Assembly (NCBI GenBank): GCA_026260175.1 | Contig: JAKCWW010000388.1 | Coordinates: 23,887-87,886 of the forward strand | Reading direction: 5' to 3' | Source of the DNA: Reticulitermes lucifugus | Lineage: Eukaryota > Arthropoda > Insecta > Blattodea > Rhinotermitidae | DNA length: 64,000 nucleotides | Shown: positions 34,111 to 45,445 of the stretch, piece after piece | Numbering within the stretch: position 1 is the stretch's first letter | How the letters are laid out: each line of letters starts with the position of its first letter | Program-made: the position numbers and the translations under genes | Notes under the pieces: generated by a model | The model's input: the letters and a program-made list of their open reading frames with translations, nothing else | Database searches by the model: none | Told to the model about the DNA's origin: nothing

Positions 34111-34341
34111 CGGGTGGGCCGGGATAGTGTAGTCGGTATAGTGACTCGCTACGGGCTGGACGGTCCGGGGATCGAANNNNNNNNNNNNNNNNNNNNNNNN
34201 NNNNNNNNNNNNNNNNNNNNNNNNNNNNNNNNNNNNNNNNNNNNNNNNNNNNNNNNNNNNNNNNNNNNAAAGAAAGAGTAGAGCTATACCTCTACTCGCC
34301 CTCTGGGCCTTCATGGCCTGTTCTAGGGAGAACTTCACCTT
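34111..34341 (+). mobile_element. SINE family B inside family C, with assembly gap
   Basis: The head reads GGGCCGGGATAGTGTAGTCG, GTATAGTGACTCGCTACGGG and GTCCGGGGATCGAA. After the N run the 3' part is AAAGAGTAGAGCTATACCTC, TACTCGCCC and GGGCCTTCATGGCCTG. The 12-bp TTATCTAATAAG occurs on both sides (34099-34110 and 34342-34353), an exact target duplication. This fixes both ends and shows that the SINE arrived after family C. Confidence 0.95.
34177..34268. other. Assembly gap (92 N)
   Basis: Unknown bases; the gap covers the SINE B middle just after its B box. Confidence 1.
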
Positions 34342-34663
34342 TTATCTAATAAGAGGCACGATTTTCGGAAAAAGTTAGTGTTTTGATTCTCTCTACAAAT
34401 TAGTCTGAAAATTTTCTCATTCTAAGAAGAGTCAGCAAGATATTATCATAATGTACATAGATCTTCATGTAAAGCTCCCGTTATTCTTGTCAAATTTTAA
34501 TGAAACTTGATTTTTCTCGACAGATTTTCGAAAAATACTCAAATATCAAATTTTATGGAAATCCCTCCAGTGGGAGCAGAGCTGTTCCATGCGGAAGGAC
34601 GGACAGACATACATTACGAAGCTAATAGTCGCCTTTAACAATTTTGCGAACGCGGCTAAAAAC

Positions 34664-35194
34664 ACATTCCGAAGCTAACTCCGCTTACGTCATCAGGTAA
34701 AATTGTGAAACTTACTATGTCGTTTCTATCAGATATAACCAATATCCATCCCCAATCTTGTATGTGACTATTATTCTCTCAAAGGTTGCTTTTCTCCTCC
34801 ACATATGCAGGCGATGAAGTGAACACACTTCCGCAAGAAAGATTTTCATGTCAATGAGTCTCTAAGAAGTTTGCAAAAGCTCTACCACCTGCGTTTTTCA
34901 CTTCAATTACCTCATGCTATGTTAGACACTGCAACATCTGATGGGTGGATATGATTCTGTCTGCGAAGACAGATAACATAATTACACTTGAGTCATGCTA
35001 TCATGCTTTGTTCATGCGATTTCAAATAGTAGTCTTATCGGAATGCCCAACTTATAGATTCAATCCACTCACATCCCAGACACAGCGATTTACTGTGCAC
35101 ACACACTCACAGTTAACGCAACATTAGCCTTCTGTCCACCATTATTTAACACTTCTCGGATTTATACTAAAAATAGCCTGTCACTGAAGAGTGA
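34664..35194. other. Unassigned stretch
   Basis: Nothing recognised. Confidence 0.5.
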
Positions 35195-35405
35195 AGGCTT
35201 CTGGGATGTTATGTCGTGTCAACTGGTAAATAGTTACGACGTATTGAAGTATCGTAGTACCTTCTTTTTCAGGGTCACACAGTCCAAGAAAAGATCAAGG
35301 CAGTGCTATCCCTCCAAATGTCGATAGCAATTTACCAGTAGGCACGGTGTCACATACCTGAAGTGTTGAATCTCCATCAATATCGCTGTAAGAACCTCAA
35401 ATTCC
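35195..35405. repeat. Family F, palindromic copy
   Basis: The left half starts GCTTCTGGGATGTTATGTCG, with TACGACGTATTGAAG and TTTTTCAGGGT. The inverted right half has CCCTCCAAATGTCGATAGC, TTTACCAGTAGGCACGGTG and TCACAT. The outer tail is CATCAATATCGCTGTAAGAA. Confidence 0.75.
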
Positions 35406-35744
35406 ACATTCTTCTTAATGCACTGTTTGTCAGAATATGTGGATTGTGGGGCCCAGTCATTGACCTTGGTACAGGATCTACCAAGTTCAAGTATATGCTA
35501 CAGTTCCTCTGCTCTGGAAAGTGCCGATGTACATGCTTATCCTGCCGTAATTTTTTATTTATTATCTTATGTTGGTGTGAAAATGTCTGTAGTACTGCAG
35601 TCTCTTTTCAGCCTACTGTCCATTGCCGGTATGACAGATGAAAAAGTATTGAACACCGTGGCATAATAATTGACAGGGGAACATTGAAGTACTCGCAAAG
35701 ACACCTGTCCCACTGCAAATTTTTCACCACAAGTTGCAAATTAA
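35406..35744. other. Unassigned stretch
   Basis: Two overlapping frames (35363-35641 and 35418-35666) have no known domain. Confidence 0.45.
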
Positions 35745-35815
35745 ATTCTCTTGGATTGAACCCAAGCCTCCCGCACTTAGAAGCGTGATCTAAGGCACGG
35801 TCTTGTCCTACAACT
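35745..35815 (-). repeat. tRNA-like SINE head, possible
   Basis: The minus strand has GGGTTCAATCCAAG, a good B box, preceded by GACCGTGCCTTAGATCACGC. No acceptor stem closes, so it is not a working tRNA gene; it may be the head of a third SINE family. Confidence 0.35.
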
Positions 35816-37074
35816 TTAGTTTCTTTATATAACCATCGCCTTGTCGCGTATTCCTCCCTTGCAAATAAAAAAGGCGAAAGTAATATATTCCCTTCTCGTT
35901 TGACCTGAAAATAGAGAAGCGTTTAACTCTAAATTCATGAGACGACAGATCAAAGGACTGTTTAACGAGCCGGCGGTACCAGTGAAGAGTGAACCTTGTG
36001 CAGACATGTGTAAGGTCTCTAAGAGCACCAGTGACTGTGATATAGGAGGGAGAAGAATGAGTCTCTCCTGTCACGTGTCCGTCGGATCTAAGGGCCACAT
36101 GGTCTTCCTTGGAAGAGCACAATTTAATGCCATGTTCGTCTTTGGTGGTGTCCTGTGTAGACACAGCCCTTGGAATGCCTAATTCCCATCCAAGGTCTCC
36201 TACTAAAGAACATCTAAGAAGTCACAGTTTCAAAAGTTATCTATTCTACAAAGAAACACGACTCAAAGCTGCAAGAATATTTCCTAAGCCGTGGATAAAT
36301 CGTGAACACTGGTCCAGATGGATAAACCTGTTAACCACCTAGAGCATAAACAATATGAAAGTATGTTTCTGCCCAATGCTTCCCGATATCCGAAAGGGCG
36401 TTGCTTTGTGTGTAGTTTCCCAGGTTTCGCAAGAATTTTCTCTCGATTAGAGTAGCACTACGATTTAAATTAGTGTGGGGGTGATACTTCTATGAGGCAA
36501 CAGATGTACTCGGAGAAAAAAATTTTTCAGTGCGACTTTGTTCACCACAAAAGTCACAGGGACTGTCGCAGTATATAAACCGGACCTCCTTGATGAAAGG
36601 GCAGTGATTGTCCACCTGTGCCATGACACGAAATTTTGAAGCATAAAAAACAAGTAAAAGTATTTGCCTATACAATTTTCCCCTTTTTCCGAAAGAAGCC
36701 TGCTTTTTGTAAGGTTCCCAGGCTTTGCCCTTTTGTCCTTCTGGTAAGAGGAACGTGTAGATGAAGATGAGTATGGAGCATTGGTGGTATGATACTGAGA
36801 GAGGTAAGCCGATCGAAGCATAAAATTCTTCCTAATATCATCTGAAGTTTTGCACCCTATGTCACATAAAACACGTTGCTTATCAATTACAAAGACAAAG
36901 AGTTTGGTGCTGTTGAGGAAGTAATCGTTGTGGATTCTGAGAATGTCTTAAAAACGCGTTGATACAGTGTGGGCAAAATGCAGAGTTGTGAATATTACAG
37001 AAGTAGGCACATATAACCGTCGCATTTTGGAGGCAGCAAGTTTCTTTGAATCGTCATACACCTCTAACAGATTT
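35816..37074. other. Unassigned stretch
   Basis: Frames of 60-118 codons on both strands (35808-36821) show no domain I can name. AGGTTTCGCAAG (36422-36433) and AGGCTTTGCCC (36720-36730) each follow a similar TTTCCCAG/GTTCCCAG box. Confidence 0.4.
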
Positions 37075-37150
37075 CACGGCGTCACACTCCAGAGGACGGT
37101 TATCTTCATACGCCTGAAACCACAGTCAGGACAGCCGGTAAAGGGACCAA
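37075..37150 (-). repeat. Family F half element, worn
   Basis: TTTCACGGCGTCACACTCCA followed by GAGGACGG is the reversed left end of family F. Confidence 0.5.
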
Positions 37151-37738
37151 GCACCGAGTTTCATGTTAAAAACACCATCGCTTATGTTCGTGCTGTGTTG
37201 CGACATCCTGTAGATTTCCGTCCTTATTTATATCATCCTGTAGCTTTGCCTCCTTGTAACATTTTGTGGATTGCCGCCCGTACCCTCTTGCACAACAGGG
37301 AGCAGTTGTTGACGAGAAACCACGAGAAGTCCATGACAAATAGTGTCTGTGCACGACCCATGTGTTGTTATCTTGCCAACCTCACACAATTACAACTTCA
37401 GAGGGACTGTACAAATTAGTTGACTTGTGATAAGCCAGGATGCTAATTAGAATAATATATTTAGTGACATTGTGGACAACTGTGTCGGCCCTTTGCATTT
37501 CACATTGCACACAAAGATATTTCCACTGGGCACAGTAGCGTCTGAGAGAAGGAAAACGAAGAGCGGGGAGAGAAGAAGTCCTTGTGGAAACTAAGATTAA
37601 ATTTTTCCTTGAAATGAATAAGAGAGAAACAGAATCACAGCAATAAAGAATATTTATATTTCTTTCTATATAGAGCAGTTTTCTAGTATTACACCGGTTG
37701 CTGGATCTCAGACGGTTTTCGCCATATTTGCCGGTTTA
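37151..37738. other. Unassigned stretch
   Basis: It contains the end of a 150-codon plus-strand frame (36967-37419) without a recognisable domain. Confidence 0.4.
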
Positions 37739-38086
37739 TTGTGTCTTCAGGTGTTAGGTTCTTCTGTTTCCTCGTTCTTTCCACTTCTTTCCCACTTCAT
37801 TTTGGGTCTTCCCCTTCTTTTTCTTCCTTCCGGCGACATGGTCAATATTCGCTTAAGCCATCTGTTATCTCCCACGCGTAATACATGTGCATACCATTTC
37901 AACATGCTATTTTCCATTTTCTCCAGAATTGTTTGTGTTAATCTCATTTTTCTCTAATTTGTTACTTTTAATATTTTGGATGTTCTTGCAGCTCTTCTCC
38001 AAAAAAAATAATTTCTGTACTTAACAGCTTTTTATTTAATTTGTAATCCACTACCCAAATTTCAAACCGTAGCTTCAAATGTTTCT
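37739..38086 (-). pseudogene. LINE ORF2 C-terminal end, minus strand
   Basis: Read on the minus strand: RFEIWVVDYKLNKKLLSTE, WRRAARTSKILKV, then after a stop KMENSMLKWYAHVLRV, then LTMSPEGRKRRGRPKMKWE and EETEEPNT. This is the conserved tail behind the reverse-transcriptase thumb in many insect LINEs (usual form Y.CE.W...., DFLRR.AR.SRL, I...L.W.GH..RM, GRR.RGRP...W). A stop between the two parts shows it is dead. It is 5' truncated, and no reverse-transcriptase palm is seen upstream. Confidence 0.85.
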
Positions 38087-39839
38087 ACCACTGTGTAAAA
38101 TATTCGTTTCTTAGTATTTCATAAAATATGTTCACTACACAGTAGGCTGTTTAGAGGTGTTGTTGCTTTTCTGGCTTATCCAATTATTTATGTTTCCTCT
38201 CTTGAGTTATTTTTTAGACATAGCCTAACTCCATTTTATCACAACTCTTAACGAATAGCAAATGGAATTCAGTTCTTGAGAGGTTTATTAATGTAGGATT
38301 TGAAGTCGTCACAGTAGAAAATAATTATATTTTGTCGTTTGGAACTTATGTTACCACACTGCCGAGGTTTAACACTGAAGATGGTTGCAGCTTGTTCCTC
38401 CGAAAGGTTGGTATACACCTACTAGACTACAAGACATCATGTCCCAGATCACAGTACAAAGTTTATTGAGTCACTTGTAAACAAAACCTAAAACTACAAT
38501 ATTGACAGCGAAAAGTTATAAAACTAAAAAATGCCTATGATCAATTAATTGTCCATGGCCCGAATTGGTTTGCGTGTTGTGTGATACATGTAAATCCATC
38601 CCTGTTTATGATTGGCAACACAATGCAAAGAAGATGTGTGGGAGATGAAGCACCTCCGGGCATTCTTGACCTGACGGTACAATGAGAATCATGGTGAGGT
38701 TCACGCTCCAGCCACATTTTTTCTGGTAGTAATAATCAGTGGAAAAATTACCACCGAGGAAACAACACGCATTTGACGTTTTTTGTTATAAAGTTCTTTG
38801 AGTACATAAATTAGCCCAACACTTTTATGGCGGTAAGCGGGTTATGTTGCTTAAACCGGTGAAATAAATTAACTGTTTCAATCATAAAACCATTCGGTCC
38901 CTATCGCTTCAAAATTCCTTATCCCTGAATTTACTTACAATACGGATTAGAAACTGCGCAGAAGAATAGTGAATGTTATTAGTCTAACTACGTGAGTTTC
39001 ATGGATTTCGCCTTAGTTGTTTCATCTCCACAAGAAATATACAGGACTGATTTATTTTTTAGAATGGTGGAACATTTACTTTTCAGTTTTATAAACCGGA
39101 GTTTTGTTTTAGGTTGTTGCAACTGAAATGAAAGAGGCTGGCATATAAACAGATGCAAGTTAGAATAATGGACGACATTAGATAAGGATGTTTCCATTAG
39201 GCAAAGCCGTGACGGCGAGCTGTAACAAGAGTTATGTTGTTATCATATGAAGCTGTGCATGAGGTTGTACTTTTTTCTGTCAGAAGATGGCGCGTGGCCC
39301 AAGGGTATGCGAAGTGTCATATATTCTGATGATCTGGGGCTGAAGTTAAGAACAGCTCGCACCGACTTCTCTGTCGCTTAGTCTCGTAATAATAAATAAG
39401 CCTGTACAGTACAGATTTTATCCTTGTCTAGCCTATACAAGTAGGAAAATCTAACAAGCAAGGCCTTCAGATGTTTGCTCCCTGCTGACATCTACTCGCA
39501 TTAATCATACCCCCTAGCAGGCAGAGACAGGGTGAGAGATATAAAGCAGAAATTAAAAAAGGGGAAAGTTTTCATAGATAAACCATATAAACCGGAGGAT
39601 TTTTTTAATTTTTCAGGAACACTACCAACTCTAACTCAAGCCACAGGGACTAATCTCTAACCCTATAAAGCATTTGACTGGCTGAAAACAGAACGCTATT
39701 TTTAATATGGGCACTTCTTTCATTTTTAATTTTAATTTTGCCTACACAGTAATTATACCTCGCATAAAGGCAAGTACCTGCATTCTTTTATGTAGTAAAT
39801 TATTTTATGCCTGTAAAATTAGTCGGTGTTTGAGAATAA
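38087..39839. other. Unassigned stretch with one family F half
   Basis: CTGAAGATGGTTGCAGCTTG, TTCCTCCGAAAGGTTGG and ACATCATGTCCCAGA at 38374-38448 are a family F half in minus orientation. The rest is unassigned. Confidence 0.55.
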
Positions 39840-39982
39840 GATATTTAGACACTGCTGTAGGATATTTAGACACTGCCGTAGGATATTTAGACACTGCCGT
39901 AGGATATTTAGACACTGCTGTAGGATATTTAGACACTGCAGTAGGATATTTAGACACTGCCGTAGGATATTTAGACACTGTC
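39840..39982. repeat. 21-bp minisatellite
   Basis: About 6.8 units of GATATTTAGACACTGCYGTA plus one G or variant base. Variation is limited to two or three positions. Because 21 is a multiple of 3, open frames run through it on both strands (for example YLDTAVG repeated); none shows other signs of a gene. Confidence 0.95.
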
Positions 39983-40213
39983 AAGTCATGCGCCGTGCAC
40001 ATTCATCTTCTTACTCAAAATAAGTCACGGCTCTAAACGGCACGTTCATGTAACATACTTGAAATTACGGGTAGTTAAACGTGTTAATGTTTGTTCATTT
40101 AAAGACGCTGTATTGTCATCACGTATATAGTGTCGAATAATAGAATGATTACTGAATAATGATCTGAAATAATATAAATGGAAAATCCTAAACTACTTTC
40201 ATTTGTCCTGTTT
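39983..40213. other. Unassigned stretch
   Basis: Nothing recognised. Confidence 0.5.
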
Positions 40214-40470
40214 ACGCCATGAAGGCGTACGGGGGGGGGTGGGGGGTGGAGTTATATATCCACTCATTTTTAAACTCAGCTTTAGATAGTGGTGAGTGGT
40301 CAACCCCTCATTCCCCTCTGGATAGGAGGCTGGGTGGGCCCAAGGGCCGGTCTGGACTTTGAAGAACAGATAAACCTCTTACCCCTGAGTGGAATGGAAC
40401 CACGGTTCCTCGGACGTCCATCCTGTAGCACAGTTTATATACAAATTACCCTCTCCCGGCTCCCAGTTTA
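40214..40470 (-). mobile_element. SINE family B
   Basis: In reverse: GGCGTACGGGGGGGGGTGGG (low-complexity change), GGAGTTATATATCCACTC, AACTCAGCTTTAGATAGTGG, GATAGGAGGCTGGGTGGGCC, CCGGTCTGGACTTTGAAG and a worn B box GAATGGAACCACGGTTC. Confidence 0.8.
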
Positions 40471-41584
40471 AGGTACTATCCCCGAATTCTGCGCAGGGCC
40501 TGAGTATAATCACGAACATCCTCAGGATAATCTGTCTGAAGGCAAGAACTGAAACCCTGACTCGAGAATAGGATCGCGACGCTCGGTCCTTCAAACAATA
40601 AATGAACCAGGAATGTTTGCTGTAGCTGAAACAAGAGTTGCGTGAATAAAATATTATACAGGTCATTAAAGGTGAAGTAATACGCCCGTTCAATGTGTAA
40701 TAAACAGTTCTACAATTCGTAGCGTTCACGATGTCACCGTCACAAAACCAACACACCAACATACATCACAGCATTACAGATCCGCACAATAAGAGAAGCT
40801 ACGTGACTCTGATTGTAAATAGTACCATCAGTCTGTCGAGAAGAGAAACTAAAGCTTTACTATTATTTAAAACCAATAAGTAAATCCTTCGAACAAAACT
40901 TGTAATTAGGTAGAACCAACAACTACACGTTTCGGCTTTTTTAAGTAAGCCACCATCAGGCTGTACAAAAATTAGAGAAAGGTGTAAACAAAACGGTGCA
41001 ATCAAATTTATTCAAGACTGAGATTTCAAAATTGTTACAAATGTTATTAATAAAGATCTTCAATAATATATTAAAAACCTTCTGCCAGAATATTTGTAAG
41101 AGTAAGACGTCATATCACTGTAGCTGCACACCGTTTGTTGGTTGTGTGAATCTTTAAAATCACAGGCAGTGGTCATGAGTGATATCAACCGTGGTTGTAA
41201 ATTCCAGGTGGCTATATTATAACTTATGTAGTCTAGGAATCAATACGTTTCGTGTGAAGGTCGTATTATTATAATGTTCAGCATGTGAACTTCATACGAG
41301 TTGAATATCAATGTGGAAGATTGTATGTCTCTCGTATATGTCCTCACTACTTAATAATAAAATTAAACTTGTTTATAAAAATATTAAAAATTATATGACG
41401 TTAAAATTCTTGCCGGAGTTCCTAGAATGGACAATTCAGTTGTCGTTACTGTAAGCACTGAGACACTAACAACAGCTAATATGTCCGTTTATCTAATAAT
41501 GTGTTTGAAAGTCAGCTTCTACTTCACAGTAAATACACTGGGTCAAGTAATCTAGGTTTTTCACAAAGTTGTTAATGATGATTA
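40471..41584. other. Unassigned stretch with stem-loop motif
   Basis: At 40925-40985, minus strand, CCTGATGGTGGCTTACTT leads to AAAGCCGAAACGTGTAG, the same motif class as 11150. No gene. Confidence 0.5.
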
Positions 41585-42225
41585 GATTCTTCTGGGATAC
41601 GATGCGTGTCGACTAGTAATGAATTAATCGTAACAAAGTACCAATGCACAAGGCGCCATGTTCCAAAAGACTGTAACCCCCCACACTGGGTCACCAACTG
41701 GTTAAAGAGGTTTAAAAGCATAGTCGCTGTTTGCTGCGGGGAATACACAATTCGGGGGTAGAATGCAGATTTTCAGAATGTTCAAACGAGTAGTACGTAC
41801 ACGTACATGTACTGACGTTCTAATCTGAGGGTTTAAGAAAATTTTGAAATTGTTTTGGCAGTTATAAACTCAACATCTTTTGAAACATTCCTATTGAAAA
41901 AATCCAAATCAATAAACACGCGTTCTTTAAGGTGGACATATAATCACAGAATACACTCCTGGGACGCCGTGTAAATTTCTATAAACGTAACACCACTTGG
42001 GAGAAACCTGCTCCCTCTATCTTTAAGGTGGAAGAAATTCTTTCGATCTTGTACCCTAAAAGTGGGGGCAGGATTTTCTCCCAAAATTTGGTACTTGTAT
42101 ATATTCATTCTATTTTAAAGATACAGGCAGCGGATTCCTCCGAAATCTTTGTATAATTTTATAATTTTGTTAAATTCTCTTATCCTAAAGATGGCGGCAG
42201 CAAGTTACTTCGTAACGTCGAAGAC
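41585..42225. repeat. Family F cluster with tandem halves
   Basis: A left end, CTTCTGGGATACGATGCGTG, lies at about 41589. Further on, a plus-type half (GGAGAAACCTGCTCCCTCTA, about 41999) faces a run of minus-type halves: TTTAAGGTGGAAGAAATTC (42018), CCTAAAAGTGGGGGCAGGA (42055), TTTAAAGATACAGGCAGCGG (42114) and CCTAAAGATGGCGGCAGCAA (42183). Units are about 60-70 bp apart and well diverged. Confidence 0.6.
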
Positions 42226-43695
42226 TATATGCCAAGCCATAAGTTTTCACATTCCAGACGAAAGTAAGCTGAGTATTCGCCGCCGTCAGAAACTGAAATC
42301 TGATATGCGACGTAAACAGCAGGCTCAATATCCATCCCCTATGGGATTCACAACCTCCTAATTACCATGGATTGCCGCTTCAAATATTTGCTGTACCATT
42401 GTGTGAACACTTGATGTAATTACAAATCAGAATCAGAAGGAAACATCGGAAAATCTTGTTTGAGAGAACATATACAATGTTTAATTTTAATCTCGCAAAG
42501 TACCGTGACGAAATACAACCAACATTACACTTGGAAAGGTATTTTTTATTACTGCTAAAATTCCATGAAAATATCTTCCATATGACAGAAAAAACCAACA
42601 CGAAGCTCTCAATTTGCATATCTGTAGCCCTTTTTTTACCGCACGGAATGTGGGTAGTTAATTTACTCACACTCTGCGTAATTAAAAAGCTAGAGCCAAC
42701 AACCCGCGTACCTAGCCCTATATGATACGACATCGTGTGGCTACAACAGCTGTACTGGTAGTGTTCGCTGTACTCCCCAACAGTGCTTCGGTGAACACGG
42801 TCATAAATGAACTTACTGTATAACTTACAGCATGCTTTCATCGTCATAATGATAATTATTATTAGTGTGGCAAAAATTAGATTACTAAGCCTAAAAATCG
42901 AATTTCAATGATTAAAAAGTTTACACGTATCAAAATCAGACCATGAGTCTTCAGCAATTTAAATCAGAGACACAGCAAAACGCCCCTTGCATTGCATTTC
43001 GTTATATAATGCACTCTGAAACGTACACAAACCACATTACAATACACGTAAATGAATTACACCAGCTAGCTGCTGTGGTTACACGAGACAATGGGGTTGG
43101 TTTGTATAGACGTAGTAAATTCACTAGTTGTACCAAAAATGTACAAATCACGAAACCTCGTTGTTTTGGGGTATATTTTATGAGAAATAATATTATGGGA
43201 GTAAAATCCCAAAATTCGCTTAAAATGCAATCAAGTATTTTAGATTCAAAAGTCTGAATTAAAACCATGTCCAGTAAAAGCCGCTACTGATAATATTAAA
43301 ATTGTATTATGCTTTGTTTCAACGGAAATAACGAATATTTGTTCCAGTTATAAACTCAGCTAAAGATGCATAATTAATCTCATGGTTGAAGTGGTACGAT
43401 GTTTAATTTAATTCTTTAGTAAAGAGCACAGGGTATTTAATTTTACTGCACATTAAAGCCGGGCTCGAAATTAATTACCTGACATGGAATATACTACAGG
43501 AACGCATTTCAAAGAAATGAGAGAAAAAGCATGTCATTAGCAAAGAGGTTCAAGGAATTATAATATTGCATCCGTTGCGTTTTAATAATTTCATTTTGCA
43601 GAAACTTCTTACTTTTTGAAAACCATTAAGTTCTCGTGTGTGCCCTTCCTTTTGTTCTAAGCAACAACCTTAAGTCACATTTCTTAAAGACGCCA
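42226..43695. other. Unassigned AT-rich stretch
   Basis: Frames at 42380-42847 (-) and 42943-43257 (+) have no domain I can name. Confidence 0.45.
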
Positions 43696-43910
43696 TTTTT
43701 CTTCGTAGCTCGACAGCTCTAGTGGGCCTAGGCCTCCTCATTGTTGAGGTTTCGGGATCACACTCAGACACACCACACTCGGTAGGACTCCTCTGGACGA
43801 GTGATCGACCAGTCGCAGAGACCTCTACCTGACAACACACAACACTCACAAGAGACAGACATCCATGCTCCCGGCGGAATTCGAACCAGCAATCCCAGCA
43901 TGCGAGGGGT
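43696..43910 (-). mobile_element. SINE family A, 5' truncated
   Basis: The full 3' body and B box region are present (CTCCCGGCGGAATTCGAACC), but the copy stops inside the head at CCCAGCATGCGAGGGGTC, so the A box is missing. The flanks CTTAAAGACGCCA and CTTTAAAGAGACATCA suggest a worn target duplication, which would make it a truncated insertion rather than a later deletion. Confidence 0.85.
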
Positions 43911-44169
43911 CTTTAAAGAGACATCATAGTGACCGAGTAATTACAGAACCTTCTTCTCGTCTCCAACACCAATGTCACATTTCTGTGCACGAAAATGCGC
44001 AGTGAGTATTTCAATTATAATTCTTTAATATTATCTTTCATTGCACAATTCACTATCGAACAAGGCGAGACTGCATGAAATGTACTTTAACAACACTTAC
44101 AGGAAGGAGGTACGCCAAAGCTGTGTAACAATATTACATCTTCAAATGGGCCAACGGGGGACGTACGAG
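43911..44169. other. Unassigned stretch
   Basis: Nothing recognised; the frame from 44041 leads into the repeat below. Confidence 0.5.
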
Positions 44170-44400
44170 TTGAGTCCCGCTGTCAAGAAAGCGTATCACT
44201 TGAGTCCCGCGGTCAAAAAAGCGTATCACTTGAGTCCCGCGGTCAAGAAAGCGTATCACTTGAGTCCCGCGGTCAAGAAAGCGTATCACTTGCGTCCCAA
44301 GGTGTATGTTTCATGTGTAGCAATTGCGTCCCGAGTTGTCAACCCCACGGTTAAAGCAATGTATCAGTTGGGTCCCAAGGTCTCTGCTTCATGTGTATCA
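44170..44400 (+). repeat. 30-bp tandem repeat with diverged flank
   Basis: Four nearly identical units start TTGAGTCCCGCGGTCAAGAA and end AGCGTATCAC (44170-44289). Diverged units TTGCGTCCCAAGGTGTATG, TTGCGTCCCGAGTTGTCA and TTGGGTCCCAAGGTC continue to about 44400. The 166-codon frame at 44041-44541 reads LSPAVKKAYH four times. A related array in opposite orientation lies at 45338-45445. Confidence 0.85.
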
Positions 44401-44465
44401 TACAGAGACACACCAAACATCCCGAACAGTCCGGGAAGAGAAAGCGAAGAGCAGCGAATAACATC

Positions 44466-44493
44466 ACGCACGCACGCGCGCGCGCACACACAC
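44466..44493. repeat. CG/CA alternating tract
   Basis: CACGCACG then CGCGCGCG then CACACACA, an alternating purine-pyrimidine run able to form Z-DNA. Confidence 0.8.
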
Positions 44494-44989
44494 CACCCAA
44501 TGTCTAAGTTTTCGACGTTTTCGACGACCACGTATACCTGAAGTGCATGTTATTTCGTAATCTGTTTCATATGTTTTGGTCATAACTTAAATGTGTAAAT
44601 TGACATCTTGCTCCAACCATTCTGTGTTCTTTGATACACAATACTGTTGGTTTCTTCTTGAATCAATCCCTCTTTTCAAATATCCACTACAACACGAGAT
44701 ATATTCTGTTTCCCTTAATGCGCTCGGGAAAATTTCTTCAGGCCCAAAATGAGCTGTAAAATAATTATTATAATTATATTAACAAAACTGAGAATAAAAA
44801 TTTGTACATAGTTTATTATAAAATATATAACAATAAATACATACGTATATGTCTAAGAATATAAAGTGTATATTTATAAACATAACATACATAATGTTTA
44901 AGCTGGTTATTCATCCACACTCTACCAACATTTTTTTTTAAATCGAAGGTGGCACTCAAAATGGTAGATTACATGTCAAACCGCATGAT
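44494..44989. other. Unassigned AT-rich stretch
   Basis: Nothing recognised. Confidence 0.5.
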
Positions 44990-45066
44990 CAAATTCACTC
45001 GACGCTACGTAATATCCCAGAAGAGCGCAGATCTCATCAAAATCGCTGCGGAAGCCTGAAATCACG
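44990..45066 (-). repeat. Family F right end
   Basis: TACGTAATATCCCAGAAGAG, then the outer tail ATCAAAATCGCTGCGGAAGC and CTGAAATC. Confidence 0.7.
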
Positions 45067-45337
45067 CTCTGTTTGTTTGCCTGTACCGAAAACATATCCA
45101 GCCCAAATGTCATAAAACGTACATTTTCGTTACCCTGAGAACTTCCTGTTGCCCCTCAAGTAGATTTTTAAGCATTTTGTGGACGTCTAAGAATTTTAAT
45201 TTTGGCCAGGTCTTGCTTAATTTGACTCACTGTACAGCGTCGCAGACGGACATCGAACCAAGGTACCCTGGACCCGATTCGACACCAGAGCCGTTCGGTT
45301 TTCCTCAGCGGCCTGCCACACAACTTTTATACCTGGA
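45067..45337. other. Unassigned stretch
   Basis: Nothing recognised. Confidence 0.5.
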
Positions 45338-45445
45338 AACTGACCGCGGGACGCAAATAATACCCTGACCCTCAGCAGCCAGGGACGCAACTGATACGCA
45401 GCCCTTATCTGAAAAGTGACCGCGGGACGCAACTAGTAAACCCTG
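45338..45445 (-). repeat. Inverted relatives of the 30-bp repeat
   Basis: On the minus strand TTGCGTCCCGCGGTCA occurs twice and TTGCGTCCCTGGCTGC once, with GTATCAG and GGGCTGCGTATCAG between them. This is the same word set as 44170-44400 but on the other strand and with longer spacing. Confidence 0.75.

Larger units (their letters stand above)
33932..34663 (+). mobile_element. Family C element, split by a SINE B
   Basis: The left part runs from GGTAATGTACGTATAACG through GAGGCGCCTTCGCC to CCACATTATCTAATAAG. The right part restarts at GGCACGATTTTCGG, goes through AGAAGAGTCAGCAAGATATT and CCCTCCAGTGGGAGCAGAGC, and ends ATTTTGCGAACGCGGCTAAA. The GCGCATGCGC core of other copies is altered here (CCTGGCATGTCC region). 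Confidence 0.85.

Noticed and set aside
36465-36821. Minus-strand frame with YCDSPCDFCGEQ as a piggyBac C-terminal zinc finger
   Set aside because: The cysteine spacing is incomplete and the neighbouring residues do not match; similarity is too weak.
36967-37419. 150-codon frame as a host exon
   Set aside because: It overlaps a worn family F end, has no recognisable domain, and has no convincing splice signals at both sides.
39840-39982. CRISPR-like array
   Set aside because: A pure 21-bp tandem repeat without spacers.
39707-40036. 109-codon frame with YLDTAVG repeats as a repeat protein
   Set aside because: The array is open in several frames on both strands, as any 21-bp repeat without stops would be.
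42380-42847. 155-codon minus-strand frame
   Set aside because: The composition looks like AT-rich noise and no motif was seen.
44041-44541. 166-codon frame, the longest in the window
   Set aside because: Its length comes mostly from the 30-bp repeat; there is no domain, no splice context and no other coding sign.
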